Shown: positions 35,249 to 46,490 of the stretch, piece after piece
Position numbering within the stretch: position 1 is the first letter of the stretch
Layout of the letters: the number at the start of each line of letters is the position of its first letter
Source of the DNA: Liriodendron chinense
Taxonomy: Eukaryota; Streptophyta; Magnoliopsida; Magnoliales; Magnoliaceae
NCBI GenBank assembly: GCA_003013855.2
Contig: ML058553.1
Location: 124,001 to 188,000, forward strand
Reading direction: 5' to 3'
Length of the DNA: 64,000 nucleotides
The notes under the pieces: generated by a model
Told to the model about the DNA's origin: nothing
Database searches by the model: none
What the model saw: the letters and a program-made list of their open reading frames with translations, nothing else
Translations under genes and position numbers: made by a program

Positions 35249-35707
35249 CGTGCGGAGTAAACTCTCTGGGCCCACCGTGATTTAAGTATTTCATCCACTC
35301 CGTCCATCCATCTTAACAGATAATTTTAGGTATAGTACCAAAAACTGAACCATATCAAAATCTAAAGTGGACCACACCACAGGAAAAGTGTGAACTGAAT
35401 GTCTTCCATTGAAAAATTCTCGGGGGACACAGAAGTTTTGGATCAAGCTGATACTTGTATTTTCCCTTCATCCATGTACATATGATCTTATGTACAGGTT
35501 GGATGACAAATAAACATCACTGTGGGACCTGGGAAGGTTTCAACAGTGGAAATCATTATTCCCACTGTTTCCTGTGGCACGGTCCACTTGAGATTTTGAT
35601 ATGCTTAAATTTTGGGCTCAACTCCTAAAATGAGCTGGAAAAACATATGGGCGGAATAGATAAAGCACATACATTCTAGGTGGGCCCAACTGAGTTTACT
35701 CCGCACG
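35249..35707. mobile_element. MITE with CGTGCGGAGTAAACTC termini
   Basis: 459 bp. The left end is CGTGCGGAGTAAACTCTCTG, and the right end read inverted is CGTGCGGAGTAAACTCAGTT. A sister element is at 63102-63562. Both are followed by ATAAGAGCGT, so the true tip may lie a little further out. No TSD was identified. Confidence 0.82.
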
Positions 35708-35758
35708 ATAAGAGCGTCCGCACGCAATCCGAATCCGATTTCCTCTCCGTGAAGGGCG

Positions 35759-36310
35759 GGAGCGGATTAGCTACTGACAGGTTAAGTAGCTATCTCGCTA
35801 CTGAAGTGACGTCACCAACTTCTGTGGGCTCCACTGTGACGAAGGTGCTGTATCCACACCGTCCATTCATTTGGAGATATCATTTTAGGGCATGGGCTAA
35901 AGAATTTAACAGATCCAAAGCTCAAGTGGACTCCACCAAAGAAAACAGTAGGGACAGTGAGATGACGGTTGAAACCTTCCCGGGGCCCACTATGATGTTT
36001 ATTTTAGATACAACCTGTTCATAAGTTCACAAAGACACGGGAGAAGGGAAAACACAAATATCAGCTTGATCGAAAACTTCTATGGCCCCAAGAAGTTTTT
36101 AATGGTAGGAGATCAACCCCCACTGTTCTATTCAGAGGGGTCCATTTGATCTTTGGATTTGTTTGATTCTTTAGATCATGCTCTAAAATGATATCTCCAA
36201 ATGTATAGACGGTGTGGATACAATACATACATCACGGTGGGGTCCACAGAAGTTAGTGACGTCACTTCAGTACCCACATAGCTACTCAACCTGTCAGTAG
36301 CTAATCCAAG
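35759..36310. mobile_element. MITE with about 190-bp TIRs and near-perfect 13-bp TSD
   Basis: The arms GGATTAGCTACTGACAGGTT are mirrored from both ends, with good similarity for about 190 bases and weaker similarity to the middle, so the 552-bp element is nearly one palindrome. Flanks TCCGTGAAGGGCG (35746-35758) and TCCGTGACGGGCG (36311-36323) differ by one base. Each arm has GTGACGTCAC (35806-35815 and 36256-36265). No coding sequence; a Mutator-like origin is likely. Confidence 0.88.
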
Positions 36311-36321
36311 TCCGTGACGGG

Positions 36322-36808
36322 CGCTGATTTCCTGCGAAAGCCTTGCGCAGGAAGTTCCTGTGCTGGGAACCGAGGTGGGGCCCACAGTGATGTTTTTAAT
36401 GAATCCACCCCGTCCATATGTTTTGGGACCTCATTTTAGGACATGATAACAAAAATGAACCGGATCCAAGACTCAAGTGGGCCTAAAACGTGATGATTAA
36501 ACATCCACAGTTGAAATATTTGTGGAGCCACAGGAGTTTCGAATCAGGATAATATTTGTGTTTCCAGTTCATCCCAGTAGTAGTGACGTTGTGAACGGTA
36601 TGGATGTCATATAAACATCACTGTGGACCGACCCAGGGAGGTTTCAACGGTAGTAATTTACCTACCCACCTTTTCCTTTAGTGAGGCCCACTTGAGTCTT
36701 GGATCCTGTTCATTTTTGTTCTCATCTCCTAAAATGAGCTCTCAAAACGGATGGACGGGGTGGATTCATCAAAAACATCACTGTGGGCCCCACCTTGGTT
36801 CCCACCGG
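36322..36808. mobile_element. MITE of the GGAAGTTCCTG family, best-preserved member
   Basis: The inner left arm GGGAACCGAGGTGGGGCCCA, then GTGATGTTTTT, is mirrored by the right arm, read on minus GGGAACCAAGGTGGGGCCCA. The left edge also has CGCAGGAAGTTCCTG; the right edge lacks it. The element abuts the block shared with copy 2 (from about 36809). Confidence 0.75.
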
Positions 36809-37352
36809 CCTGCTATTGGGATGGGGAAGATGATATTTAAAAGGGGTTTTTAAACCCATTATCCGGCGGCGATCTATCATTGTTGTCATCAGGGAAAAAA
36901 TGATTCAGCTGAGCCAAATCAACGAAAACCATGGAGCTCGAGTCGGTCACACGATTCGGCTAGTGTACAAAAGCGATTAACAGTTCATTCTTTAAAAAAT
37001 AATAATAAGAATAATAATTAAAAAATAAATAAATAAATAAATCTCACCGTCCATTCGACGTAAACCCACCAAGCTTTCGACCGCAAAAAAGACGGACGGC
37101 CTGGATACATGGATTCCTGAAGCCGGACGGTGTAGGGAATCCGGTCCCTACACCCCATACCAAATCACAAACTTCCTAACCAAATTATAAAATATCGTTT
37201 GCCTTTGGAACTTAAATTTTTATTTCTTTTTGTTTTTTTAATAATAACTAGAAGAGAAAAAATAAAAAAAAATTCAGTCACAAAACTGCATACAACCACA
37301 AGGAAACGCGAATTAGACTTCGGCATCAAGCAGAGGCTGGCCATCGCAGGAT
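36809..37352. other. 3' flank of the membrane-protein gene, copy 1
   Basis: Matches 58893-59387. AT-rich, with a TAA/AAT run (36990-37045). It lies downstream of the minus-strand gene and probably includes its 3' UTR. No other gene is seen. Confidence 0.5.
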
Positions 37353-37811
37353 TTACACACCAGGACGGTTGTTGATCTTGCAAAAGAAGAAGACCATGAC
37401 GATGAAGAAGATGAAGAAGACGAAGAACGGGTAAAACCCTGCAATGATACGAAAGGCATCCACCGCCCACAACACACGCTTCTTGGCCCCATCGATGATC
37501 TCCACCAACTCATAGACGAAGAAGGCCACGTTGAAGATTGCCGCCGACCACCCTAAAAGCATCTTCAATCTCTTCCTCATCTCAGGTGGTAGTCTGTCGT
37601 ACAAGTACAAGCACAATGACAACAGCAACAGCAGTACATAGAGGAAGAACACGAAGTACCTGGTCCATAGATCGTCACGCGATCGGACGGCTGATATCGC
37701 AATGTTAATGGTCAGAAAGCCGATGGCTAGTACGGACATGAATGAGAACGCACCCTCATAGGGTATGGCCTGGGGATTTGCGAATGCGGGCTGTATTGGA
37801 AGTCCTGCCAT
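37353..37811 (-). CDS. Small four-helix membrane protein, copy 1
   Basis: A 152-residue frame with four predicted hydrophobic helices (about 21-43, 51-71, 84-105, 120-144). Between helices 2 and 3 is a basic loop, YDRLPPEMRKRLKMLLGW, and between 1 and 2 AVRSRDDLW. I do not recognise the family and assign no function. The protein is likely integral to a membrane, with no obvious cleavable signal peptide. The start at 37811 is the first Met and is conserved in the duplicate at 59388-59798, where most of the frame is also intact. Long uninterrupted helices and retention in both copies support a real gene. A polypurine GAAGAAGATGAAGAAGACG stretch on the plus strand encodes the last Phe/Ile-rich helix, so the C-terminus is partly low complexity. 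Introns were not assessed. Confidence 0.65.
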   Translation of the reverse strand: MAGLPIQPAFANPQAIPYEGAFSFMSVLAIGFLTINIAISAVRSRDDLWTRYFVFFLYVLLLLLSLCLYLYDRLPPEMRKRLKMLLGWSAAIFNVAFFVYELVEIIDGAKKRVLWAVDAFRIIAGFYPFFVFFIFFIVMVFFFCKINNRPGV

Positions 37812-37870
37812 GGAAAGGGAAGATAGAGAATCGAAGGTAATCGTTCCCCCTCCTCACCCTTTTATTTTTA

Positions 37871-38079
37871 TTATTTTATTATTTTATTTTTTATTTTAAT
37901 AACATTTTGGATTCGCCGACAGACGGGCGGCATCTAATTTGGTCGTGACTCGCGCCTCAAGAAGTGAGAGGTCTTGAGTTCGAGTACCCTCAGTGGCCAC
38001 TTCGAACAATATAAATTTTATCCAGCGCGTGCATATAAAAAAGGTTTGCACGTGCCTCAGGGACCTCGAAGGTTTGAAT
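37871..38079. other. Spacer with a possible SINE
   Basis: AT-rich (37860-37905), then GGTCTTGAGTTCGAGTACCC (37970-37989), a B-box-like motif of tRNA-derived SINEs, followed by sequence with GTGCATATAAAAAAGG. The A box is not convincing. Confidence 0.35.
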
Positions 38080-39173
38080 TAGGGCTGGTCATGAACCAAG
38101 TCAGTTAGAGAAATTCGATCGATTTGACTCGAAAAAGCTCGCCTCGGCTCGACTCAACTAATAGAACAAGTCAAGTCAAGCTTCATTTAGGAGCTCGAGT
38201 CAGAAATCGAGTCAACTTCGTCCATTGGGTCACTCGACTCGACTCGACTCAAAACTCGACTCGATTCAAGCTCAACTCGGCTCGAGCTTGAGCTCTACTC
38301 ATTTCATATAGATATTTGTTAAAAAAAAAAAAAAAAAAACCATAATCTTCTTATTTCTTGGTTCTCTTTCCTCCCTCCCTCACACACACATTTGGGTCCA
38401 AGCTTAAGACATAAAACCCTCACACGTTGGGGGGTTTTCTTAATCCTACTATTTTGTTCAGGTAAGAACATTTCTTGTTGAGCATATCTGATAAATTGAG
38501 TACTTTCAAGTACAAAACATGGTGAGCACACAGTGGTTGTGTGTTTTACACGCTACACAAACACAGGTGCTACGGTGAGACCACACACTATACATATCTA
38601 CAAAATAGGGGCTATGGTTAGACCAAACACCATATGCAGTTATTGATTGCAATTTTACGAGGGAGGTGGTGCATCTGATCCATGAATTAGTTGGGCCTCA
38701 TCATGAAGATGGTCCACACAATAATTAGGGTAGTCAATTCACGTGGTGAGCTATGCATGTACTGTGTTAATTATGGTTCATAAAATATTATTAGTGGTCT
38801 GCATTCAATGCATGTGTGACTTAGCCAAAGAAAAAACCGATCAGAGCTAGGTCATTTTAATGGTCCCACTTATAGAAATACTATTCTCCCCTAATGTATG
38901 TGTGACTTCTCGAACTTAATGTTGTTGACTTTTAATTTATATTTTGTAGTAAAAAATATAATAAATTGAGGTGGGAGCAAGCTTGACTCGACTCGAGGTA
39001 AGCTCACCTCAACTCGATCCACTAGCTCGCCTCGAAAGTTTTAGCAAATAAAGCAAGCTCCAATGATAAGCTCGAGGGTGAGCTCGAGCTCCAGCTCGAA
39101 CTCAAGGAGAGCACAGACGAGTCAAGCCAAGCTTGGCCCACCTCGACTCAACTCGGCTCAATGTACAGCCCTA
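38080..39173. mobile_element. hAT-like element, TAGGGCTG termini, 1094 bp
   Basis: The left end is TAGGGCTGGTCATGAACC, and the right end read inverted is TAGGGCTGTACATTGAGCC. Subterminal GCTCGACTCGACTC words lie on both sides (38120-38300 and 38970-39160). Possible 8-bp TSDs GTTTGAAT and GTTCGGAC agree at five positions, with the three mismatches all transitions. The interior has an A run (38322-38339) and no gene. Confidence 0.65.
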
Positions 39174-40880
39174 GTTCGGACTGAAGACCTCGTCTGGTGC
39201 TTTAAGAGGCATGTATACTTGTTTTTTTTTTTTTTTTTAACCAGCTGAGCTCACAAACAGAGGCCTGGTTACCCTTGTCATAAAAAGATGTCGTCAGACT
39301 TTGAAAACTTATTTTAAGGCTTGATCCTGAAAATGAAAGTAGACCATAATATAGGAAACAGTGATAATGGATCATCGAGTTCTTTGTGACCTTATCAAGT
39401 TGGATGGAAAATAAACATTTCTATGGCTCCCACAAAGTTTTTAATGGTGGGGATTTAATCACGACTGTTTCTTGTGATGTTGTCTACTTAAGATTTGGAT
39501 ATGCTTAATTTTAGGATCATGCCCTAAAATGAGGTGTCAAAATGGATGAACTACGTGGATGAAAGGCACATGCATCACAGTGGCAGAAACGACGACCACC
39601 CGCCCTTCCGCTTAGCTGTGAGTGGGACCGTCCAAATAGGGAGCGGATTAGCTGTCACCGGGATAACACCTTAGCGTTGTGACCCTAACCATGTGGGGCC
39701 CACCTTGATGTATTTTTTATATATCCCTAAGATTCGAATCTCACGTGGACCACACTACTAGAAACAGTGGCAAACCACCGTTGAAAAACCTTTTGTGGGC
39801 AACAAAAGTTTCAGATCAACCTGATCTTTGCATTTTCCCTTTATCCATGTCTTCTTGAAATTATCAACCGGTTGGATGGAAAATAAATATTACAAAAATC
39901 TTGCGATGGGCCCTTTGGAATTTTTAATGGTGAGGCATTTAAACACCACTGTTTCTTTTGATGTGGTCCACCTGAGATTTGGATCTTCTTCAGTTTTTGG
40001 ACCAAGGCCTAAAATGAGCTAGAGAAATGGATGGACGGTATGGATATATAACACGTCATCAAAATTCAACCCTCAGAGCGTGACATAACTAGTGTGGCGA
40101 CCAATGGTACGGCTGTAGGCTTTTTCTTCAAGCAAGCATGCATGATACTATCGCCATACAGATGGCATTGATGTGATTGAATTGTGAATAAAACGTTTTT
40201 TTTAAACGCCAATAATGCTTCCGATAGATGAGATTTTTCCAAAGTCTGGAGAACCGAAAAAACGGTAATCGGATTAGGTGGTCTGCCTCACGAGAGCGCC
40301 TTAGGTGAGACCCCGGCCTCACCCAAGACGGTGCGGCACTTACCATGGGCTTACTGTGGAGCATACCTTGATGTATGTATTATGTATCCATGCCATCCAT
40401 CCGTTTTTTCATATCATTTTATGACATTATCCGGAAAATGAAACAGATACAATTATCAAGTGGACCATATCATAGAAATCAGTGGAGACAATGATTCCCA
40501 CTGTTGAACCCTTCCAAGGTTCCATCATATTGTTTATTTGTCATCCAACCTGTTCACGAGGTCACACAGACCTGCGTGAAGGGAAAAAAAAACAAATATC
40601 AGATTGGTATAAAACTGATGTAGCCCCTAGAAGCTTTCAATGATGAACATTAAATCACATTACTTTTTGTGATGTGGTTCACTTGAGCTTTAGATATGTC
40701 TCATTTTATGGCCCACAACCTAAAATGATCTAATAAAATGGATAGACAGTTTGGATATAACACATACATTATTGTAAGGCCCACAAAAGTTAGTGGCATA
40801 AACCCATCACATAGGTCCAACCGTTGCTTCCAAACAGGCTACCACACGAGCTAGTTTTACAAACACAATCCAAATGTTGG
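39174..40880. other. MITE-rich spacer
   Basis: Three or four degenerate elements with the common core are visible: about 39250-39590, 39642-40060 (opening GGGAGCGGATTAGCTGTCAC, like the element at 35759), and 40290-40810 (opening GCCTTAGGTGAGACCCC). Right-hand inverted ends are worn. No gene is seen. Confidence 0.5.
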
Positions 40881-40884
40881 ATCC

Positions 40885-41458
40885 CAATTTACCGGCGTGT
40901 TTTATTTTCATTTACATGGTGTAAATGGAGGCAAATGAGTGCAAGTACGTAATTATTACAGTTTTCCTCCGTTTGATAAAGAGAGTATTTATTTCTTGTA
41001 AATACTTGCAAAGAATGATGGTTATACATTCGTGGGGCCCATTGTAATCCCTATCACATATCCATGCCGTCCATCTTGTTTAACTGAATATTTTAGAGGA
41101 TGAGCCCAAAAATGAGGTATATCTGAAGTTTACATGGCCCACACCATAGGAAATCGTGGTCATAAATGATTTTTTATGGTATATATTCAAACCACTATTT
41201 CACATAGCGTGGTCCACTTGAGCTCTGGATTTGCCTTGATTTTGGGTACATGCGCTAAAATCACCTTGCAAAATGGATGGACAGTGTGGATAAGTCACAT
41301 GTATCATGGTGGGCCCCATAATAAATATGTACCTTCCTTTATTTTAGTTCACAAAAAACAAAACAGTCATTACCAACAAGTACAAGAATTACATGGTAAG
41401 AAATAATTTTCCATTTGCTTGTATTTACACCACGTAAATAGAAATCAAACACATGGTA
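40885..41458. mobile_element. Foldback element with another MITE nested inside
   Basis: The left arm GTGTTTTATTTTCATTTACA and TGGTGTAAATGGAGGCAAA mirror the right arm, read on minus GTGTTTGATTTCTATTTACG and TGGTGTAAATACAAGCAAA. Between the arms, 41030-41335 has its own inverted TGGGGCCCATTG / TGGGGCCCACCATG ends and core. Confidence 0.6.
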
Positions 41459-42763
41459 AGATACACATGGGAATTTCTTGCATGGAGTGAGATCCAACTA
41501 AAACTTTGAAGCATTCCAAGCATAAAATGAAATGTGATCAAAACTTTGAATTCTATGATAATTTCTCTTAAATAATTCTATCCCACCTCCCTATCCCATT
41601 TCCCACCTCATCCTACGTAATCACACCTATATATTGTAAAATCATGCTTAAAACACTCTAAAACTATGTGTTGTGGCCCACTTGTTTAACTTAATGGATT
41701 GATATTTTTAGCGTCCACTCATCTTAGTGGCTTGTATCTTGTGAATGGATCGGATGGCATCTAACAAAACAGGGGGTGCAAGGCAAATACACAAACCCGG
41801 AGGTTTTGATGGTGTGCATCCCCATCCCAGTTGTCCACGTAGTATGAACCATTGGATCAGCCTGATTTTGCAGATGCGGGCTCAAATTAAAGGGGCTCAC
41901 TTTATGGACGGAGTGGATCTATTCAGTGCATCACGGTAGGCACCACACACATAGTAATGAAACGAGCTCCTTTTAGTGGTGAATATTTGGCTGTCATGTA
42001 TTATTTGTACACGTTCATCCACAAATAGCTTCACTTCAGAAATAACAAAGCAGGGAACATTCTCATGGAGTGGATAAGCCATATACATTAGGATGGACCC
42101 CATAGATCCACTGACAGGACCGTCCATCTCTAGCTGCGTCCTGGCGAGCAGTAGTACCAAGTTTTTGTTTTACTGGTGAAACCCAAAGCTCAAGTGGACC
42201 ACACAGCAGGAAGCAATGGAAACTGAGTGACTACCATTGAAACCCACCATGATGTTTATTTGCCATCTAACCTATTAATTAGGTCACACAAACATGGATG
42301 TAGTAGGGAAAACGTGAATATCATCTTGATCCGAGCCTTTCGTAGGGCCAAGAATTTCTCAACGGTAGGCTCCTAATTCACATTATTTCATATAGTGTGG
42401 TCCACTTGAACTTTGGATATGCTTCATTTATTATATCGTGCCCTAAATTAATCTCGTAAAATAGATTAACAATGAAGATCTAACATATCCGTCATGGTGG
42501 GGCCCACAAAAGCTTCACCACGTGAAAACTTTTGGTTTTCTCCTCTCCAAACTCTCTCCAGAATCGAAAATCACTCTGTACAGAACAACAACTAGAGTTG
42601 TACATAGAACCGAGTCGATCCAGGTGTGCCAAGCTCACATCAACTCGGCCCCACTCTAACCCCAACTTGAGCTCAGCTCGATTCGGTCTTCGAGCTCAAC
42701 ATGCTAACGCACCTCAACCCGATGCTTCGAGGCAAGTCAAGCTGAGTTAAAAGCCTAAGAACA

Positions 42764-42775
<12 letters not shown>
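41459..42775. other. Spacer with MITE cores and a GAGCTCGA-type stretch
   Basis: Core fragments occur at 41880-42130 and 42180-42510. Bases 42595-42745 hold CTCGG/AGCTCA words like the ends of the hAT-like element at 38080. No gene is seen. Confidence 0.45.

Positions 42776-42834
<59 letters not shown>
42776..42834. repeat. (AT)n microsatellite
   Basis: 59 bases of perfect AT repeat. Confidence 0.97.
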
Positions 42835-42839
<5 letters not shown>

Positions 42840-42904
42840 ATTTCCTCAACACCCTCATAAAATGTAGCATGAGGTAAGAGTATGAATAGTAGAAATCATA
42901 ATTT

Positions 42905-43920
42905 TGTATAGGCAAAGCGGATGCCTAACAATTTCCTTCTCTGTCACCGTAGCGCCTTACTTAGAGTCATAGGTCGCAAATCAGGAGTCATTTAGATAAG
43001 GGAATCTTCAGATCCTATGGTCTATAAATTTTGCAAGGTTTAGCCGACTACGGTAAGTTAACCGACTAGTGGCAACTCTAAATCAAATATACGACACCCC
43101 GAGTCATAACTATACAAGAATGCCTGAAAAAGCCCCCGTGAGCATGATCCAGCGTCCACTGTGAGTAAGTGAGAGAAAGAGAGAGTGAGCTTGAGCTTGC
43201 AAGCCCCTATCCATTCCAGCCCCCTCTCCAACCTCCTCTAGCCCTCTTAAAGCATCCCAGCCCACTTTAGCCTACTCCCTTGAACTTAGACTCACTCGAG
43301 CTATGGTTTCTAACCATAATGTGCTCTTTCATTCGAGCTTCTTCTAGTAACAAGCAAAAGATTGATTCACCATCACTTGCATTTACATTTCAAATTAATC
43401 GCATTATTACATCCCTTCTTAACCCTATTACTCCTCAAGGCTTCTCCTGAATGTATGGTTTGTGTCTTACTAGAATCTCAAATCTTGTCACATTAGAAAC
43501 TCCTAGTCCCTCTACATATCATCCTAGCATCATCGCGTCTTCCGTCAATCTCCTTGCTTCTCTAGGCATATTCTAAGCGTATACTCTATAACCTACCGAA
43601 ATCTTGGATCCTCACACATCAGAAACTCAAGTATGCCTAGTCTCATTTTTGTATTTTTACATCTTAGCATAGAAGCATTAAATCCCCTAAAATTAAGTAA
43701 CCACAGGAAATAGAGAGACCGCACGCACATTCGCGCAGAGAGGATACCTAACACCTTCCCTATCTGTATATAAAGTCCCTTACTTGAAATCCTAAGTCAC
43801 AAATCAAGAATCATTCAGAGCAAGAGAGTCTCCGAATTTGTTAGCTTTCACAAATTCTATAAAGTTTGGTTGACTGCGAGATATTAAACGAACTAGCTTG
43901 TAGCGACTCCAAGTCAACTA
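42905..43920. repeat. Degenerate direct repeat pair about 830 bp apart
   Basis: Bases 42905-43090 and 43735-43920 share the order CCTAACA, CTTACTT, GTCATAGGTCGCAAATCA / GTCACAAATCA, ACTAG and GCGACTCC-like. The sequence between has no domain. These could be remains of LTRs or an unrelated repeat. Confidence 0.5.
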
Positions 43921-43982
43921 AATCAGCACAAAAAAAGAGAGAAAGAAAAAAAGAAAAACATGAGGGCATGGAAAACCAGCGT

Positions 43983-44435
43983 CCACACCAAGATGGTACA
44001 GCCCTTACAATGGGGCCACCTTGATGTATGTATTCTATATCCACAATACCGTCCATCCGTTTTGCCAAATCATTTTAGGGAATGAGCCCAAATGAAGTAC
44101 ATAATTCTCAGGTGGATCATACTAGAAGAAACAGTGGTGATTGATCATTAATTAGCCATAAAAGTTTTGGATCAAGCTAATATTTGTTTTTCCCTTCATT
44201 AAATTTTATTTGACCTTATCAACTGGTTAGATGGCAAATAGACATTTCGCAAACATTATAGTGGGCTTAGGAAGTTTTTAGCAATTTCCTAGTCTAGTCT
44301 ACCTGAGGTTTGTATCTTCTATATCTTTGGGTTCACGCCTAAATTAATATTTCAAAACAGATGGATAGCATTCATTTAGAATACATACATCAAGGTGGGT
44401 GGCCCCCACAGTAATGACCACACCGTCTTGGGCTT
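43983..44435. mobile_element. MITE with CACACCAAGATGGT / CACACCGTCTTGGG ends
   Basis: The left arm continues TACAATGGGGCCACCTTGAT. The right arm read on minus has GTCATTACTGTGGGGGCCA and CACCTTGATGTATGTATTCT. The outermost CCAAGA/TCTTGG words are in inverted order relative to the rest, so the tips are uncertain. Confidence 0.6.
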
Positions 44436-45039
44436 TATCTGATGGGAGATGATACGGTAGGGCCGGCAATACCGAAATACAGTAGAGCCAAATCTATATA
44501 CTTTTAAAGCTAATGTACCAATCTAGACTGTCCATGTAATTTTTCCTCTTGGAAATGGCGTATTTTCTTAGACAAACCAGAATCCAACGATTCTAACTAT
44601 CTCGTAGATGGAATGCAAAACAACCATATACAAGGATTATTAAGTGAAGAAAATTGAATAAAGGAAATTTTTCAATAGATTTGATAGCAAAATCGATAGA
44701 TCCAACCAGATGGACGGACCTGATTGATAAATCACCTTGCCACGTGTATTATGCTAGAGGTCTTTACAATATTTCAGTCCTTCTTCCTGCTCTACCGAAC
44801 CGTGACGTAAGAAAACCTTGACACAATAACACTCTGGCAGAATGTGATTATCCGCAATCCAAAGCAAATATCTGCGATCTACAGTAAATATTTGTAGTCC
44901 ACAGTGAACATCTGCAGTCTACAGTGAACATTAACGATCCATTTGGTGCCACCATTCATACAACAAAAAACCCCAAATAAGACCCCCACAACCTCATTCC
45001 TTTCACAAACTCCCACCATTCATAAAACAAAAAAGCAAC
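44436..45039. other. Spacer left of duplication copy 2
   Basis: No gene is seen. It contains a 4 x 20-bp tandem repeat at 44854-44933, followed by CCACCATTCATA-containing phrases that recur at 44948, 45010 and 45085. Confidence 0.5.
44854..44933. repeat. Imperfect tandem repeat, 4 x 20 bp
   Basis: Units such as GCGATCTACAGTAAATATTT and GCAGTCTACAGTGAACATTA follow each other without gaps at 44854, 44874, 44894 and 44914. Confidence 0.92.
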
Positions 45040-45717
45040 AATAAAGGGAACCATTACACCTTCCTCTCTTGCACCATGACTCCTACCATTCATACTCACC
45101 AACAAAAACAGAACACAGAAAAAAAAAAAAAAAAAAAAAAAAACTTACCTTTGGCAACCATAACTTCTACGTTTGAGGTAATGGTTGGAAAACTTCAAAA
45201 GAACCTTTGTTTTGCATTCAGAGACTGTATTGAGCTTCATTGAAGCTTCATTGAAACTTGGCCGGAGTTCTTCATTATCACTCGGAGGGTGTAATGTCCG
45301 TTCGTACAACTACTAACTGTCGAAAAAGCTTTGACTTCGTGTGATCCCCTCTCGTGCAGCAAGGGCCCCATATTTTGAACCCATCCCACATCTTATGTGG
45401 GGCCCACTAGGTTGTCGTAAAGCAAATACAACTCGTCCACATGAAAGAGGTTTTAATTTCAGTCATCAACTCAAATTTGAAAGAAAAATCATCATAGATA
45501 GACCACAACGAAGGAAATAGTTCAAAATTAATACACAACGTTAATGTAGTTGTGGGCCACAAAGAGCTTCAACAGAAAACTGGAAAAGCCCTCCGATTAA
45601 AATAAATAGATCAAATTGGATTGGCCAAGGGGTAGGCGTAATCCTTCTTTTTTTTTCAGGTCCCACACTCATTTTGAAGAAAAAACTCCTTTCGAGAGCA
45701 TGCATATGAGTAGTATA

Positions 45718-46326
45718 TAGGGCTGAAAGTTGGGCGGGTTCAACCCGACCAACCAGTGACTGACCCGACATTGGGTTGGGCTTGTGCAGGAAGTATCGAA
45801 CCCATTTTCAAGCTTGGGCTATGAAAACACCAACCCGATGAAGTTTGGGTCGGGCTTGGGTTGAGGTCTTGGGTTGCCCGACCCAACCCAACCCAACCCG
45901 AACCCAATCTATATACAAGTTACTTATAATTTTATTATCCTTTAGTTAATTAAATTTATTAGTTTATATTACTTTAGTAAGTAAACTTATAATGTTTGAA
46001 TTTTGATATGCTTGAATGTTAAAGGAGTAGTTATCCTATATTTTAACTCATTTGTTTAGAAAAAGTGAAGTTCTTTACATAAATAACTACATATATAATT
46101 ACTAAAGCCGTAAGTATAAAAAATAAGGTGTGTATTGAAACATAGTAGGCTAATGTAATAATGAAAATATTAGCATGTATCAACCCGACCAACTCGACTG
46201 AGTCCGCTTGGGTTGGACTTGGGTTCAGAATTCCCAATCCGAGGCTGGGTTTGGTTGGATTAGGGATGAGGTATGGGAACCTTGGGTTGGGTTAGGGTTG
46301 AGCACCAACCCAACCCAACCCAACCT
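45718..46326. mobile_element. hAT-like MITE, right end lost, different site from copy 1
   Basis: Begins TAGGGCTGAAAGTTGGGCGG like 25345-25881 and is alignable throughout (with an insertion near 45950-46020), but stops in CCAACCCAACC before the right TIR. Its flank then resumes at CCTTAAAAATC, which in copy 1 lies at 25260, upstream of the element's copy 1 site. Confidence 0.82.
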
Positions 46327-46400
46327 CCTTAAAAATCAAAAAGTGCCCTCAGTGCTAGAGAAACTAAGTTTATTAGAGCAGAGTCTAAAGCCTTTACTAT

Positions 46401-46408
46401 GTCCTAAG
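46401..46408. other. Empty target site of the copy 1 hAT-like MITE
   Basis: GTCCTAAG occurs once here between TTTACTAT and GCCATTGTACC, the same flanks as in copy 1. Confidence 0.85.
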
Positions 46409-46454
46409 GCCATTGTACCAACAAACCCATCTCCTCCCCTATTTTGATTTCAGC

Positions 46455-46456
<2 letters not shown>

Positions 46457-46486
<30 letters not shown>
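46457..46486. repeat. (GA)n microsatellite, copy 2
   Basis: Counterpart of 25939-25972. Confidence 0.93.

Positions 46487-46490
<4 letters not shown>

Larger units (their letters stand above)
24570..37870. repeat. Segmental duplication, copy 1
   Basis: In direct orientation with 45040-59855. Collinear landmarks: an A-rich tract and following CACCTTTGACGGCCATAAC block (24670 and 45160), GA microsatellites (25939 and 46460), MITEs (27432 and 47873), a Ty3 fragment (28433 and 48906), a long non-coding block (28980-30990 and 49495-51487), CT microsatellites (34532 and 57180) and a membrane-protein gene (37353 and 59388). Two sampled blocks of 230 and 315 bases differ by about 5-6%. Copy-specific insertions are listed separately. 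Confidence 0.92.

Noticed and set aside
36623..36853. 76-codon plus frame
   Set aside because: It runs through a MITE arm; similar chance frames recur in other copies of the same repeat.
37353..37811. Assignment of the membrane protein to a named family
   Set aside because: Four helices and a basic loop are visible, but I could not match it with confidence to any known family, so no name was given.
44854..44933. Possible CRISPR-like array
   Set aside because: Units are directly contiguous with no spacers and the sequence is a plant genome. It is an ordinary tandem repeat.
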